NCBI RefSeq assembly: GCF_000243095.1
Contig: NZ_AHJE01000030.1
Coordinates: 1-64,000 of the forward strand
Origin: Cupriavidus basilensis OR16
GTDB lineage: Bacteria > Pseudomonadota > Gammaproteobacteria > Burkholderiales > Burkholderiaceae
Length of the DNA: 64,000 nt
Direction of reading: 5' to 3'
Shown: positions 17,267 to 24,999 of the stretch, piece by piece
Layout of the letters: every line of letters begins with the position of its first letter
How positions within the stretch are numbered: position 1 is the first letter of the stretch
Position numbers and translations under genes: made by a program
The notes under the pieces: model-generated
Seen by the model: only the letters and a program-made list of their open reading frames with translations
What the model was told of the DNA's origin: nothing
Databases searched by the model: none

Positions 17267-17312
17267 GGCGCGCTGCCGAGGCCATGCGCAAGCCTGGCGC
17301 CCGCGCCACGCG

Positions 17313-18260
17313 CTAGGCGGCCACCCGCAGGCCCAGTTCGCCCAGGCTCGCGCGCAGCGCCTGCGGCAGCGGCGTGCGCGGCAAGTCACCCACCAGGGCT
17401 TCCAGTGCCGCGCCGTCGAGCGCATGCGGCACCTTCCACAGGTAAGCCATCTCGGCCAGCGCCCGCCACATCGGCACCACGGCGCCGCCGGTGCGGATCA
17501 GCCACCACGGCATGCCGCCCACGCGCGGTGCGTGCGCCATGCCGCTGGCTTCGGCCAGCGCGCTCACCAGTTCATCGCCCGTTAGCGTATATCCCGCGAA
17601 ATGCAGCACGGCATGGCCGCGCAGATCCGCGTGGCGCCGCGCCACCGCGACGAAGGCTTGCGCCAGGTCGGGCAGGTAGGCCCAGGCATGCGCGCGGTCG
17701 CGCGGGCCGGGATAGACCACCTTGCCTTGATCGAGCGACTTGGCGATCGCCAGGTCCATCCATGCGCCGCGCCCCGGGCCGCCGAAGAAATCGCCGGCGC
17801 GAATGATCACGCTGCGCAGCGCGGGGGCACGCTCGCGCATGGTGGCCTCGATGGCGCGGCGGATCTCGCCCTTGCGCGCGCTGGGCCGCTCGGCGGTATC
17901 GGGGCGCAGCCGCGGCGGCATCGACTCGCCGAAGTTGTAGACGTTGCCGGGAAACAGCAGCAGGGCGTCCAGCGACCGCGCCACATCCATCGCGCTGCGC
18001 GCCAGCGCTTCGGCGTGCCGCTCCCACTCGGTATAGACCGGGTTGAGCGCGTTCACCACCACGCTGGCGCCGCGCGCGGCGGCGAGCAGTTGCGCGCTGT
18101 CGGCCACATCGATGGCCAGGCCGCGCACGTTGTGCCGCACCGTGCCCGCCAGCGGACGGCGTGCCTGCGCCAGCACGGTCCAGCCGGACGCGGCAAAGGC
18201 ATCCACCAGGGTACGGCCGAGCCGGCCGTTGGCGCCGAGGATCAATACGGTGTCGCCCAT
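17313..18260 (-). CDS. NAD-dependent epimerase/dehydratase family protein
   Basis: A 315-residue extended short-chain dehydrogenase-like protein. The dinucleotide-binding loop LILGANGRLGRTLVDAF opens the protein. The expected YxxxK catalytic motif is not obvious; the corresponding area reads GNVYNFGESMPP, as in many atypical members. The start was placed at 18260, the second of two ATGs that each have their own AGGAGA site within a 15-base direct repeat. Starting at 18275 would add five residues. It is divergent from a LysR regulator 139 bases away, which probably controls it. The substrate is unknown. Confidence 0.85.
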   Translation of the reverse strand: MGDTVLILGANGRLGRTLVDAFAASGWTVLAQARRPLAGTVRHNVRGLAIDVADSAQLLAAARGASVVVNALNPVYTEWERHAEALARSAMDVARSLDALLLFPGNVYNFGESMPPRLRPDTAERPSARKGEIRRAIEATMRERAPALRSVIIRAGDFFGGPGRGAWMDLAIAKSLDQGKVVYPGPRDRAHAWAYLPDLAQAFVAVARRHADLRGHAVLHFAGYTLTGDELVSALAEASGMAHAPRVGGMPWWLIRTGGAVVPMWRALAEMAYLWKVPHALDGAALEALVGDLPRTPLPQALRASLGELGLRVAA

Positions 18261-18399
18261 CACGTTCTCCTGCATCACGTTCTCCTTGTGGCATCGCCTG
18301 AAGACCATTGTGGGCAATCCCGCGCTGCGCCACAATTGCATGACCAGGCAACTCCCGAATTCATTTTTGAATAGCGCCGGGCGAGGAGCGATAGAGAAA

Positions 18400-19293
18400 A
18401 TGGCCAATGCATTCGACTGGGCGCTGATGCGCTCCTTCCTGGCCGTAATGGAGGCCGGCAGCCTGCTGGGCGCGGCGCGCCAGCTCTCGAGCAGCCAGCC
18501 GACGCTGGGGCGTCACGTGGCGCAACTGGAGGCGCAGCTCGGCGTGCCGCTGTTCGAGCGCACCGGCCACGGCCTGCAGCCAACGGACGCCGCGCGCGCC
18601 ATCGCCGAGCACGCGCGGGCCATGCAGCAAGGGGCCGATGCGGTTGCGCGCACGCTGGCGCGTGACCAGGCGGGCATCGCGGGGACCGTGCGCATCTCGG
18701 CCAGCCGCGCGGTGGCCAGCTACCTGCTGCCGCCGCTGCTGGCGGACCTGCGCCTGCGCGAGCCGCAACTTGCCATCGAAGTGGTGTCGTCCAACGAGGT
18801 CAGCAACCTGCTGCGGCGCGAGGCCGATATCGCCATCCGCATGGTGCGCCCGGCGCAGGCATCGCTGATCGCGCGCAAGGTGGCGTCCGTGGCGCTATGC
18901 GCCTGCGCCCACGAGGACTACCTGCGGCGCAAGGGCGTGCCACGCTCGGCGCACGACCTGCCACGCTTTGACCTGGTGGGCTATGACCGCGACGACACGA
19001 TCCTGCGCGGCTTTCGCGCCATGGGCGTGGAGATCGCGCGCGAGGCGTTTGTGGTGCGCAGCGATGACGATATCGTGCTGTGGCAATCGATCCGCGCCGG
19101 GCTGGGCGTGGGCTTTGCGGCGCGCTATATCGCCGCCGGCGATGCGCGCGTGCGCACGGTGCTGCCGGAGCTGTCCATTCCACCGCTGCCGGTCTGGCTC
19201 ACCGTGCACCGGGAAATCCGCGGCAGCGCGCGCATCCGCGCGGCCTATGATTTTCTCGCCGGTGCCATCCCCGCGGCGCTGGCAGCGCCATGA
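18400..19293 (+). CDS. LysR-family transcriptional regulator
   Basis: A 297-residue LysR regulator. The N-terminal HTH is clear (SFLAVMEAGSLLGAARQL, SSSQPTLGRHVAQLEAQLGV, PLFERTGHGLQPT). The type 2 periplasmic-binding-like effector domain follows (residues about 90-295). It belongs to the subgroup with the opening DWALMRSFLAV. The ATG at 18400 is preceded by GAGGAG and AGAGAAA. It is divergent from the epimerase-like gene, the classic arrangement of a LysR activator with its target. It is convergent with another LysR gene 12 bases downstream. Confidence 0.92.
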   Translation: MANAFDWALMRSFLAVMEAGSLLGAARQLSSSQPTLGRHVAQLEAQLGVPLFERTGHGLQPTDAARAIAEHARAMQQGADAVARTLARDQAGIAGTVRISASRAVASYLLPPLLADLRLREPQLAIEVVSSNEVSNLLRREADIAIRMVRPAQASLIARKVASVALCACAHEDYLRRKGVPRSAHDLPRFDLVGYDRDDTILRGFRAMGVEIAREAFVVRSDDDIVLWQSIRAGLGVGFAARYIAAGDARVRTVLPELSIPPLPVWLTVHREIRGSARIRAAYDFLAGAIPAALAAP

Positions 19294-19305
19294 GCGCGGG
19301 CGCGC

Positions 19306-20217
19306 CTATTCATCCAGCCTGACATGCGCCGCCAGGTGGCTGACCACGGTGGCGATGCGCCGCAAATGCCGCGACTCGGGATGCGTCAGCAGCCACAGGT
19401 CGGTGTCGCACTCGTCCAGCGTGCCGGTCAGGGCCACCAGCTTGCCGCTGCGCTGCCCGATCATCAGCGACACGATGCCCGCGCCGAGCCCCGCCTCGAC
19501 GCCTTCCAGCACGCCGGCGATGCTGTTGACGCGGTACTGCGGCGCCACGCGCGGCAGGTGCTTGCGCCGCCAGCGCACCGACGGGTGATCAGGCATGGCC
19601 TCATCCGGCGCGATCCAGGGCAAGGTGGCTAGCGCGGCAAGATCCACGGCGCCGCCGTGCGCGGGGATCGCGATGCCGGCCGCCTCCACCAGCTCCCGCG
19701 CCGCGAACACCCCCACGCGCAGGGCGCCGAGGCGCTTGCCGATCAGGTGATCGGGCGGATGGCGCGTGGCGCGCACGGCGATGTCGGCGTCGCGCCGGGT
19801 CAGGCTGACCAGCTCATTGGTGGCGATCAGCTCGAAGCTCAGCCCGGGATGCTGGCGCCCGAGCGGCGCCAGCGCCGGCAGCACCATGCCGTGCAGCACG
19901 GTATCGGTGGTGGTGATGCGCACCAGGCCCGACACCGTGCCAGCCGACACCGAGGCATGCGCGCGCGCCCCCTCCAGCTCGGCCTCGATACGTTCGGCAT
20001 GTTGCGCGAACTGCTGCGCGAGCTCGGTTGGCAGGTAGCCCGCGCGGCTGCGCTCGAACAGGCGCCGCCCCAGCCCTTTCTCGATGCGCTGCAGCGCGCG
20101 GAACACGGTGGAAGCATCTAGCCCGAGCCGGCGCCCGGCCTCGGCCAACGTGGTGCCGCGCACGAGTGCCAGCACCACATCCAGATCGGGAGAGGAAAGC
20201 TGGTATGGCATGTTCAT
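19306..20217 (-). CDS. LysR-family transcriptional regulator of the GST gene
   Basis: A 303-residue LysR regulator with an HTH in VLALVRGTTLAEAGRRLGLD and ASTVFRALQRIEKGLGRRLF, then an effector-binding domain. It lacks the standard 'ASFT' sequence in the first helix (it has RGTTLAEAG), which is seen in a distinct LysR branch. It is divergent from a beta-class glutathione transferase. The 135-base intergenic region contains two clear dyads, one directly abutting this start codon, so it is probably autoregulatory and controls the transferase gene. Confidence 0.92.
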   Translation of the reverse strand: MNMPYQLSSPDLDVVLALVRGTTLAEAGRRLGLDASTVFRALQRIEKGLGRRLFERSRAGYLPTELAQQFAQHAERIEAELEGARAHASVSAGTVSGLVRITTTDTVLHGMVLPALAPLGRQHPGLSFELIATNELVSLTRRDADIAVRATRHPPDHLIGKRLGALRVGVFAARELVEAAGIAIPAHGGAVDLAALATLPWIAPDEAMPDHPSVRWRRKHLPRVAPQYRVNSIAGVLEGVEAGLGAGIVSLMIGQRSGKLVALTGTLDECDTDLWLLTHPESRHLRRIATVVSHLAAHVRLDE

Positions 20218-20274
20218 TGCAAATTTGCAGTCATGATTTGCGCCAACGCGCGTTGCGATTGCACAGCTGCAATC
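20218..20274. promoter_or_regulatory. Two dyads between LysR and GST, probable LysR sites
   Basis: TGCAAATTTGCA (perfect 12-base palindrome) lies at 20218-20229, directly next to the LysR start codon. GATTGCACAGCTGCAATC lies at 20257-20274, with 7-base arms around CAGC. Both contain the T-N11-A layout usual for LysR binding, and they share the words TTGCA and TGCAA. They probably form the recognition and activation sites for the divergent pair. Confidence 0.68.
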
Positions 20275-20352
20275 CTAGACTGCCGGGACTGCCACCACAA
20301 GGCGTGGCGGCAAACCCTGAAAACCCGAACCCAAAACAGCGAGGACAACCCG

Positions 20353-20979
20353 ATGAAGCTCTACTACTCCCCTGGCGCTTGCTCCCTGGCCGTCCATATC
20401 GCACTGCGCGAAGCCGGCCTGCCGTTCACGCTCGCCAAGGTCGACCTGGCCAGGCACAAGCTGGCCGAGCCGGAACACGGCAGCGACGACTTCTACGCGG
20501 TGAGCCCGCGCGGCTACGTGCCGATGCTGCAACTGGACGATGGCTCGCGCCACACCGAAGCCGCGTCGCTGCTGCAGTACGTGGCGGACCTTGCCCCGGG
20601 CACGGCGCTGCTGCCGGCGGCTGGCACCAAGGCACGCCTGGAAGCGGTGGGCTGGCTGACGCTGGTTTCCACCGAGCTGCACAAGGTCTTCAGCCCGTGG
20701 CTGTGGCACAAGGAAACCGCGCAGAGCACACGCGAGGATTGCCAGGCCAAGGTGGCCCTGCGCTTCGCCGAGCTGGACCGGCACCTGGGCACGCGTGACT
20801 ACCTGTGCGGCACACAGTTCACCGTAGCCGACGCCTACTGCTTCGCCGTTGCCAACTGGGCCAATATGCTGCACATGCCGCTCAACGCTTACCCCGCGCT
20901 GCAGGCCTACCTGTCGCGCGTGGCCGCGCGGCCGAAGGTGCATGAGGCGCTGGTGGCCGAGGGGCTGGCGCGCGATTGA
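20353..20979 (+). CDS. Beta-class glutathione S-transferase
   Basis: A 208-residue cytosolic transferase. The N-terminal thioredoxin-like domain begins MKLYYSPGACSLAVHIALRE. Cys10 is the mixed-disulphide residue of the beta class (as in GstA of enterobacteria and Proteus). The cis-proline segment is YVPMLQLDDG and the glutathione-binding turn is HTEAASLLQYV. The helical C-terminal domain includes FTVADAYCFAVANWAN. It probably conjugates or reduces electrophiles or peroxides using glutathione. It is divergent from a LysR regulator with dyads between. Its last three codons are part of a 12-base tandem repeat that continues past the stop. Confidence 0.94.
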   Translation: MKLYYSPGACSLAVHIALREAGLPFTLAKVDLARHKLAEPEHGSDDFYAVSPRGYVPMLQLDDGSRHTEAASLLQYVADLAPGTALLPAAGTKARLEAVGWLTLVSTELHKVFSPWLWHKETAQSTREDCQAKVALRFAELDRHLGTRDYLCGTQFTVADAYCFAVANWANMLHMPLNAYPALQAYLSRVAARPKVHEALVAEGLARD

Positions 20980-21034
20980 TGGCGCGATTGATGGCGCAAT
21001 TGATGGCGCAATTGATAGCGCAATCGATGGCGCG
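20969..21034. repeat. 12-base tandem repeat at the 3' end of the GST gene
   Basis: A unit close to GCGCAATTGATG is repeated about five and a half times with small changes (GCGCGATTGATG, GCGCAATTGATA, GCGCAATCGATG). The repeat starts inside the last codons of the transferase gene and ends just before the convergent metallo-beta-lactamase gene. Every unit carries an in-frame stop for the transferase. It was probably made by replication slippage. Confidence 0.85.
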
Positions 21035-21036
21035 GC

Positions 21037-21828
21037 TCAGGCTGCCGCCGTGGTCAAAGGCGGCAGCCTGTAGTTGTCCTGGCTCAGCAGGTCCAGCCCG
21101 CATTCCAGCGTGGATACCCAGTCGATGAACTGCGCCACCATCGCCTTGCCGCGAAACGACGGGCCGTGCTGCGGCACGATCCACTCGATATCCAGCCCGC
21201 GCGCCATATTGGCCCACAGCCGGCACGCGCGGTTGCCGCTCATGTAGCGCTGGTGGAAGGGCAGCATGGCGTGGGTGTGCGCGGCAAAATCGCTCACCAC
21301 CGCGCCCGCTTCCTGCGCGCTGGTCATGGCAGCGCCCAGGTCGCCGGAGAACAGGATCTTGCTGATGGGATCGTAGAACTGGAAGTTGCCCTCCGAGTGC
21401 AGGAAATGCGCCGGCACCGCCAGCAACGTGCAGTTGCCCAGCGCGATCGGCATGCCGGCATCGGGGATGGTGACGATGCGCCCTTGCGTCTTGCCGGCCT
21501 GGCAAAAATGCGGCAGGAACCGCGCCCAGACGCGCGAGATCAGGATGCGGCTATCGGAGGCGGTCAGCCAGCGCCCGACCGAGGCCACGATGTCCGGATC
21601 GGCGTGCGAGGCCAGCACGTAGTCGAGCTGCTTGGGCGGAAAGTAGCGGCTGATGGCGAGGTACAGTTCGCCGTAGGTCATGTGCCCGCCAGGATCGATC
21701 AGCGCGCCGTGGCCGGCATCGACGATCAGGAACTGGTTGGTCTGCACCACCTCGCCGTGCTCCTCCTCGACCAGGTCCGAAAACAGCAGGCAGGTATGCC
21801 CGCCGGCGTCGTATAGCGTGATGGCCAT
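21037..21828 (-). CDS. MBL-fold protein of the diiron flavodiiron/ODP type, no flavin domain
   Basis: A 263-residue metallo-beta-lactamase-fold protein related to the N-terminal domain of A-type flavoproteins (COG0426). The flavodoxin domain is absent, as in oxygen-binding diiron (ODP) proteins. The first metal motif reads SHADPDI (H75, D77, D79), with isoleucine at the place of the usual second histidine. Further ligands are H144, D163 (FSGDLG) and H221 (VPQHGPSF). The start at 21828 has GGGGAGAG upstream; the open frame continues into the preceding LysR gene only because that gene is frameshifted. It probably binds oxygen or nitric oxide, or acts as a redox sensor. It lies downstream of the LysR gene, possibly in one transcript. 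Confidence 0.8.
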   Translation of the reverse strand: MAITLYDAGGHTCLLFSDLVEEEHGEVVQTNQFLIVDAGHGALIDPGGHMTYGELYLAISRYFPPKQLDYVLASHADPDIVASVGRWLTASDSRILISRVWARFLPHFCQAGKTQGRIVTIPDAGMPIALGNCTLLAVPAHFLHSEGNFQFYDPISKILFSGDLGAAMTSAQEAGAVVSDFAAHTHAMLPFHQRYMSGNRACRLWANMARGLDIEWIVPQHGPSFRGKAMVAQFIDWVSTLECGLDLLSQDNYRLPPLTTAAA

Positions 21829-21890
21829 TGTCTGTCTCTCCCCAAAGCGGCGAAAGTAGCGATGGCCGCGCCCCGGCGGCTTGACGCCGG

Positions 21891-22845
21891 TCAAGAAGCC
21901 ATCGAATCGTGCGCCGATGCCATGGGCGCGGCCACGCCGGACGCGGCCGCCGTTGCGGCAATGTCCTCCCGCAGCGCGTTGAACAGCAACTCCAGCGGCG
22001 CGCCCAGCCTGCGCGGCAGCGGCGCATGCAGCAGCCACGCGGTGAGCCCCGCGCGAAAATTGCGCACCGGCACCACCTGCACCGCAGCGCGGTGCGCGCT
22101 GCCTGCCAGCACCTCCGGCGTGACCACGCCGATGCCGATGCCGCGCGCCACTAGCGAGAGCTGCAACTCGGCGCCGAATGCTTCCACGGCGACGTTGAAG
22201 GGCAGGTGCTCGGCGTCCAGCGCGTGGCGCAGCGCCGAGCGCATGCCGCAGCCATCCTGGTTGAGCACCCCAGGGGTGCGCCGCCAGGTCCCCCAGGCTC
22301 GCGCCCTTGGGCGGGAACGCCAGCCCGCGCGCGGCCACCACCAGTGTGGTGTAGCGGCCCAGTTCGCGCGCGGTCAGCGCGGCCGGCGGCGCCACGCCAT
22401 CGGGCAGCAGCACGGCAGCCACATCGATCTTGCCGCTTTCCGCCTGCTCCAGCAGGCCCGGCGACCAGGCTGCGGTCACGCGCACGGTCAGCTTGGGAAA
22501 CTGCTCGCGCAACTGGTCGATAGGGCGGTCCAGCGCCATCTCGGACAGGAACGGCGGCACGCCGAGCCGCAACTCACCCACCACCTCCGCGCCACGCGCC
22601 GCGCGCGACATCAGATCGTCGGTGGCGTGCAGCACGCGCTTGCCCAGCTCGTAGACTTCCTGCCCGGCGGCCGTCGGGCGCAGCGGCTTGGCCTGGCGGT
22701 CCAGCAAGGCCACGCCGATCAGCGCTTCCAGGCTCTGCACGCGGCGGGTCAGGCCGGGCTGGGTCAGGTGCAGGCGGGTGGCGGCGCGCACCATCGAGCC
22801 GGCTTCCACCACGGCGATAAAGGCTTCGATGTCGCGGGTGTTCAT
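21891..22845 (-). pseudogene. LysR-family regulator interrupted by a single-base frameshift
   Basis: The N-terminal HTH (FIAVVEAGSMVRAATRLHLT, QPGLTRRVQSLEALIGVALL) and half of the effector domain are read from the ATG at 22845. At the run CCCC 22268-22271 the frame breaks. The true continuation (VLNQDGCGMRSALRHAL to the stop at 21891) is in the next frame. Dropping one C restores LAAHPWVLNQDGCGM and a full LysR protein of about 317 residues. The remainder is well conserved, so the break is recent or a sequencing error. Left as it is, the frame reads on into the downstream MBL gene. It is divergent from a broken MFS gene. Confidence 0.85.
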
Positions 22846-22915
22846 GGCGTTTCCTCTTGGGGCTCCCGCAGGCTGGCCAGGTGGGCGGCAAAGGGCGAAG
22901 CAAACAAACCCGCAT

Positions 22916-22934
22916 AAAGATTATCCCAATCTTT
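22916..22934. promoter_or_regulatory. Dyad in the LysR/MFS divergent region
   Basis: AAAGATT-ATCCC-AATCTTT is a perfect 7-base inverted repeat with a five-base centre, in the AT-rich stretch between the divergent LysR and MFS genes. It is a plausible LysR site. Both neighbouring genes are damaged in this sequence. Confidence 0.55.
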
Positions 22935-23011
22935 CAATTGCCGCATAGACAACGCAATCCTAGCATTGGCGACTCAACCTTGCCCGCCGGCCAGGCACAA
23001 CAGGAGCCCAC

Positions 23012-24248
23012 ATGTCTTGCCCCGCTTCCACCTTGAACAAAGCGTCGCCGCGCATCACGCCGAGCACGCCTGGCACGCCCGGCATGCCCGAGCTGACCGG
23101 CACACTGACGCTGGGCTTTGCCGCCGCCGTCGGGGTGATGGTGATCAACCTGTTCGCCGCGCAGCCACTGACCGGCCCCGTCAGCGCCGCGCTCGGCCTG
23201 CCGCCCGCCTGGCGCGGGCTAGTGGCAATGCTGCCGCAGCTTGGCTATGCCACGGGCCTGCTGCTGGCTGGTGTGCGCGGCCATGCTGGCGGCGGCGGCA
23301 GCGGCCTGGTCGGGCACGGTCTTCTTCCTGGCGGTATTTGCCGCTGGCGCAGGCACCTGCGCGATCCAGATGCTGGTGCCGCTGGCCGCGCTGATGGCAC
23401 CGCCAGAGCGGCGCGGGCGCGCGGTGGGCAATGTGATGAGCGGACTGATGCTGGGCATCCTGCTGTCGCGCCCGCTGGCCAGCCTGCTGGCCGGCGCGGG
23501 CGGATGGCGGGGCTGCTACGCCGTGCTGGCGGGGCTGGACGCCTTGCTGGCAGCCGTGCTGCTGCGCTGGCTGCCAAGCCGCAGGCCGGCCGGCGGCCAT
23601 CGTTATGCCAGCCTGATCGCCTCGATGTGGCAATTGCTGCGCAGCCAGCCGGTGCTGCGCCGGCATGCCTTGACCGCGGCGCTGTCGATGGCCGCCTTCA
23701 GCGCCTTCTGGACCGCGGTGGCCCTGCGGCTGGCGCAGCCGCCGTTCGCGCTAGGCAGCCACGGCGTGGCGCTGTTCGCGCTGGCCGGCGCGGCAGGCGC
23801 GGTGGCGGCGCCAGTGGCCGGCCGCCTGGGCGATCAGGGCCATGGCCGTGCCGGCACCGTGGTATCGCAACTGGCCGTGCTGGCTGCGTTGTTGCTGGCC
23901 GGCGCGGCTGCCGGTGGCTGGTTCGGCTTTGCGGCCGAAGCGCACCGCACGCCGGCGATTGGCCTGCTGGCGATCGCCGCCATGGTGCTGGATGCCGGCG
24001 TGACCGCCGACCAGACCTTCGGCCGGCGCGAGATCAACCTGCTGGACGCGGCCGCGCGCGGGCGCCTCAACGGCTTGTTCGTGGGGATCTTCTTCGTCGG
24101 TGGCGCGGCGGGCGCGCTGGCGGGCGGCGCCGCCTGGGCGCTTGGCGGCTGGCAGGCGGTGTGCCTGGCCGGGCTCGGCTTTGCCGCGCTCAACCTGATG
24201 GCGCACGGCCTCATGCTGCGAAGCCGTGCGGTGCCGATGGCGGCTTAG
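23012..24248 (+). pseudogene. MFS transporter with an internal deletion and frameshift
   Basis: The first segment (from the ATG at 23012) encodes helix 1 and the start of helix 2 (LGFAAAVGVMVINLFAAQPL, LVAMLPQLGYATGLLLAG). It then shifts frame near 23270. The rest of the carrier (VFFLAVFAAGAGTCAIQMLV to the stop at 24248) is in the frame of 23241. The cytoplasmic loop that should carry the G-x-x-x-D-R-x-G-R-R motif between helices 2 and 3 is missing, about 20 codons. The gene therefore has a real small deletion, not only an indel, and the product should not be a functional carrier. The remaining part reads as a continuous 335-residue frame. Confidence 0.78.
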
Positions 24249-24283
24249 CGCCCGATGGCCTGGTGACCTAGTGGCCTGGCGGC

Positions 24284-24922
24284 TTAGCGCGCGCCATCCA
24301 GCAGTTGCTCGATCTTGCTGACGAACTGCTTGTCGTCGGGCTTGGTCATGCTGTTATAGCTGCCCACCACCTGGCCATTGCGGTCGATCACGTATTTGTA
24401 GAAATTCCACTTGGGCGTGGTGCCGGACTGCTTGGCCAGCAGCGCGTACATGGGATTGACATCGCTGCCGCGCACGTGCGACTTGCCCAGCATCGGGAAT
24501 TTCACGCCATAGGTGTTGTAGCAAAAGTCGGCGATCTCCTTGGAAGACCCCGGCTCCTGCGAAAAGTCGTTCGACGGGAAGCCCAGCACCACCAGCCCGC
24601 GTTCGCGGTACTTGGCGTACAGCGCCTCCAGCCCTTCGTATTGCGGGGTAAAGCCGCAATAGCTGGCGGTATTGACCACTACCACGACCTTGCCGGCGTA
24701 CTGGCAGAGGTTTTGCGGCGCTTCGTCCTGCAGGCGGGGGAACTTGAAGTTGAGCGAGGCCGGGCAGGCGCCGGCCGGCGTTGCGGCGGTGGCTGCCGGG
24801 GTATCGGCAGCTTGCGCCGCGCGCGGCGTGGCGACGACAGCTGCGGCGGCGGCCAGGACCAACGCGCCGGACAAGGCGATGCGTTGCAAGGCGCGTGAGC
24901 GCTGTTCGGGAAGGCTGCGCAT
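24284..24922 (-). CDS. Periplasmic glutathione peroxidase-family protein
   Basis: A 212-residue thiol peroxidase with an N-terminal signal peptide (hydrophobic core near residues 13-30, cleavage about AQA). The peroxidatic cysteine lies in NTASYCGFTPQYEGLEALY (C89), and the tryptophan motif is KWNFYKYVID. At the place of the conserved glutamine (usually N-Q-F) it has NDF in GFPSNDFSQEP. Export suggests reduction of lipid or other peroxides in the cell envelope, using thioredoxin-like donors. It is a single gene between two transporter genes. A second, cytoplasmic homologue lies at 36.1 kb. Confidence 0.9.
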   Translation of the reverse strand: MRSLPEQRSRALQRIALSGALVLAAAAAVVATPRAAQAADTPAATAATPAGACPASLNFKFPRLQDEAPQNLCQYAGKVVVVVNTASYCGFTPQYEGLEALYAKYRERGLVVLGFPSNDFSQEPGSSKEIADFCYNTYGVKFPMLGKSHVRGSDVNPMYALLAKQSGTTPKWNFYKYVIDRNGQVVGSYNSMTKPDDKQFVSKIEQLLDGAR

Positions 24923-24999
24923 GAAAGGAGGCTCCGGAGATGGTCTGTCCCTAGTTTACGCCGTTGGGCGTGAAATGGATGCGCTAGCCCCCTGCCCGC

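Noticed and set aside
21037-22845. A single 602-residue LysR-MBL fusion protein
   Set aside because: The fusion exists only because one extra base in the LysR gene removes its stop; the segment between 22268 and 21829 reads as Arg/Ala/Gly-rich nonsense in that frame, and the real LysR end is in the next frame.
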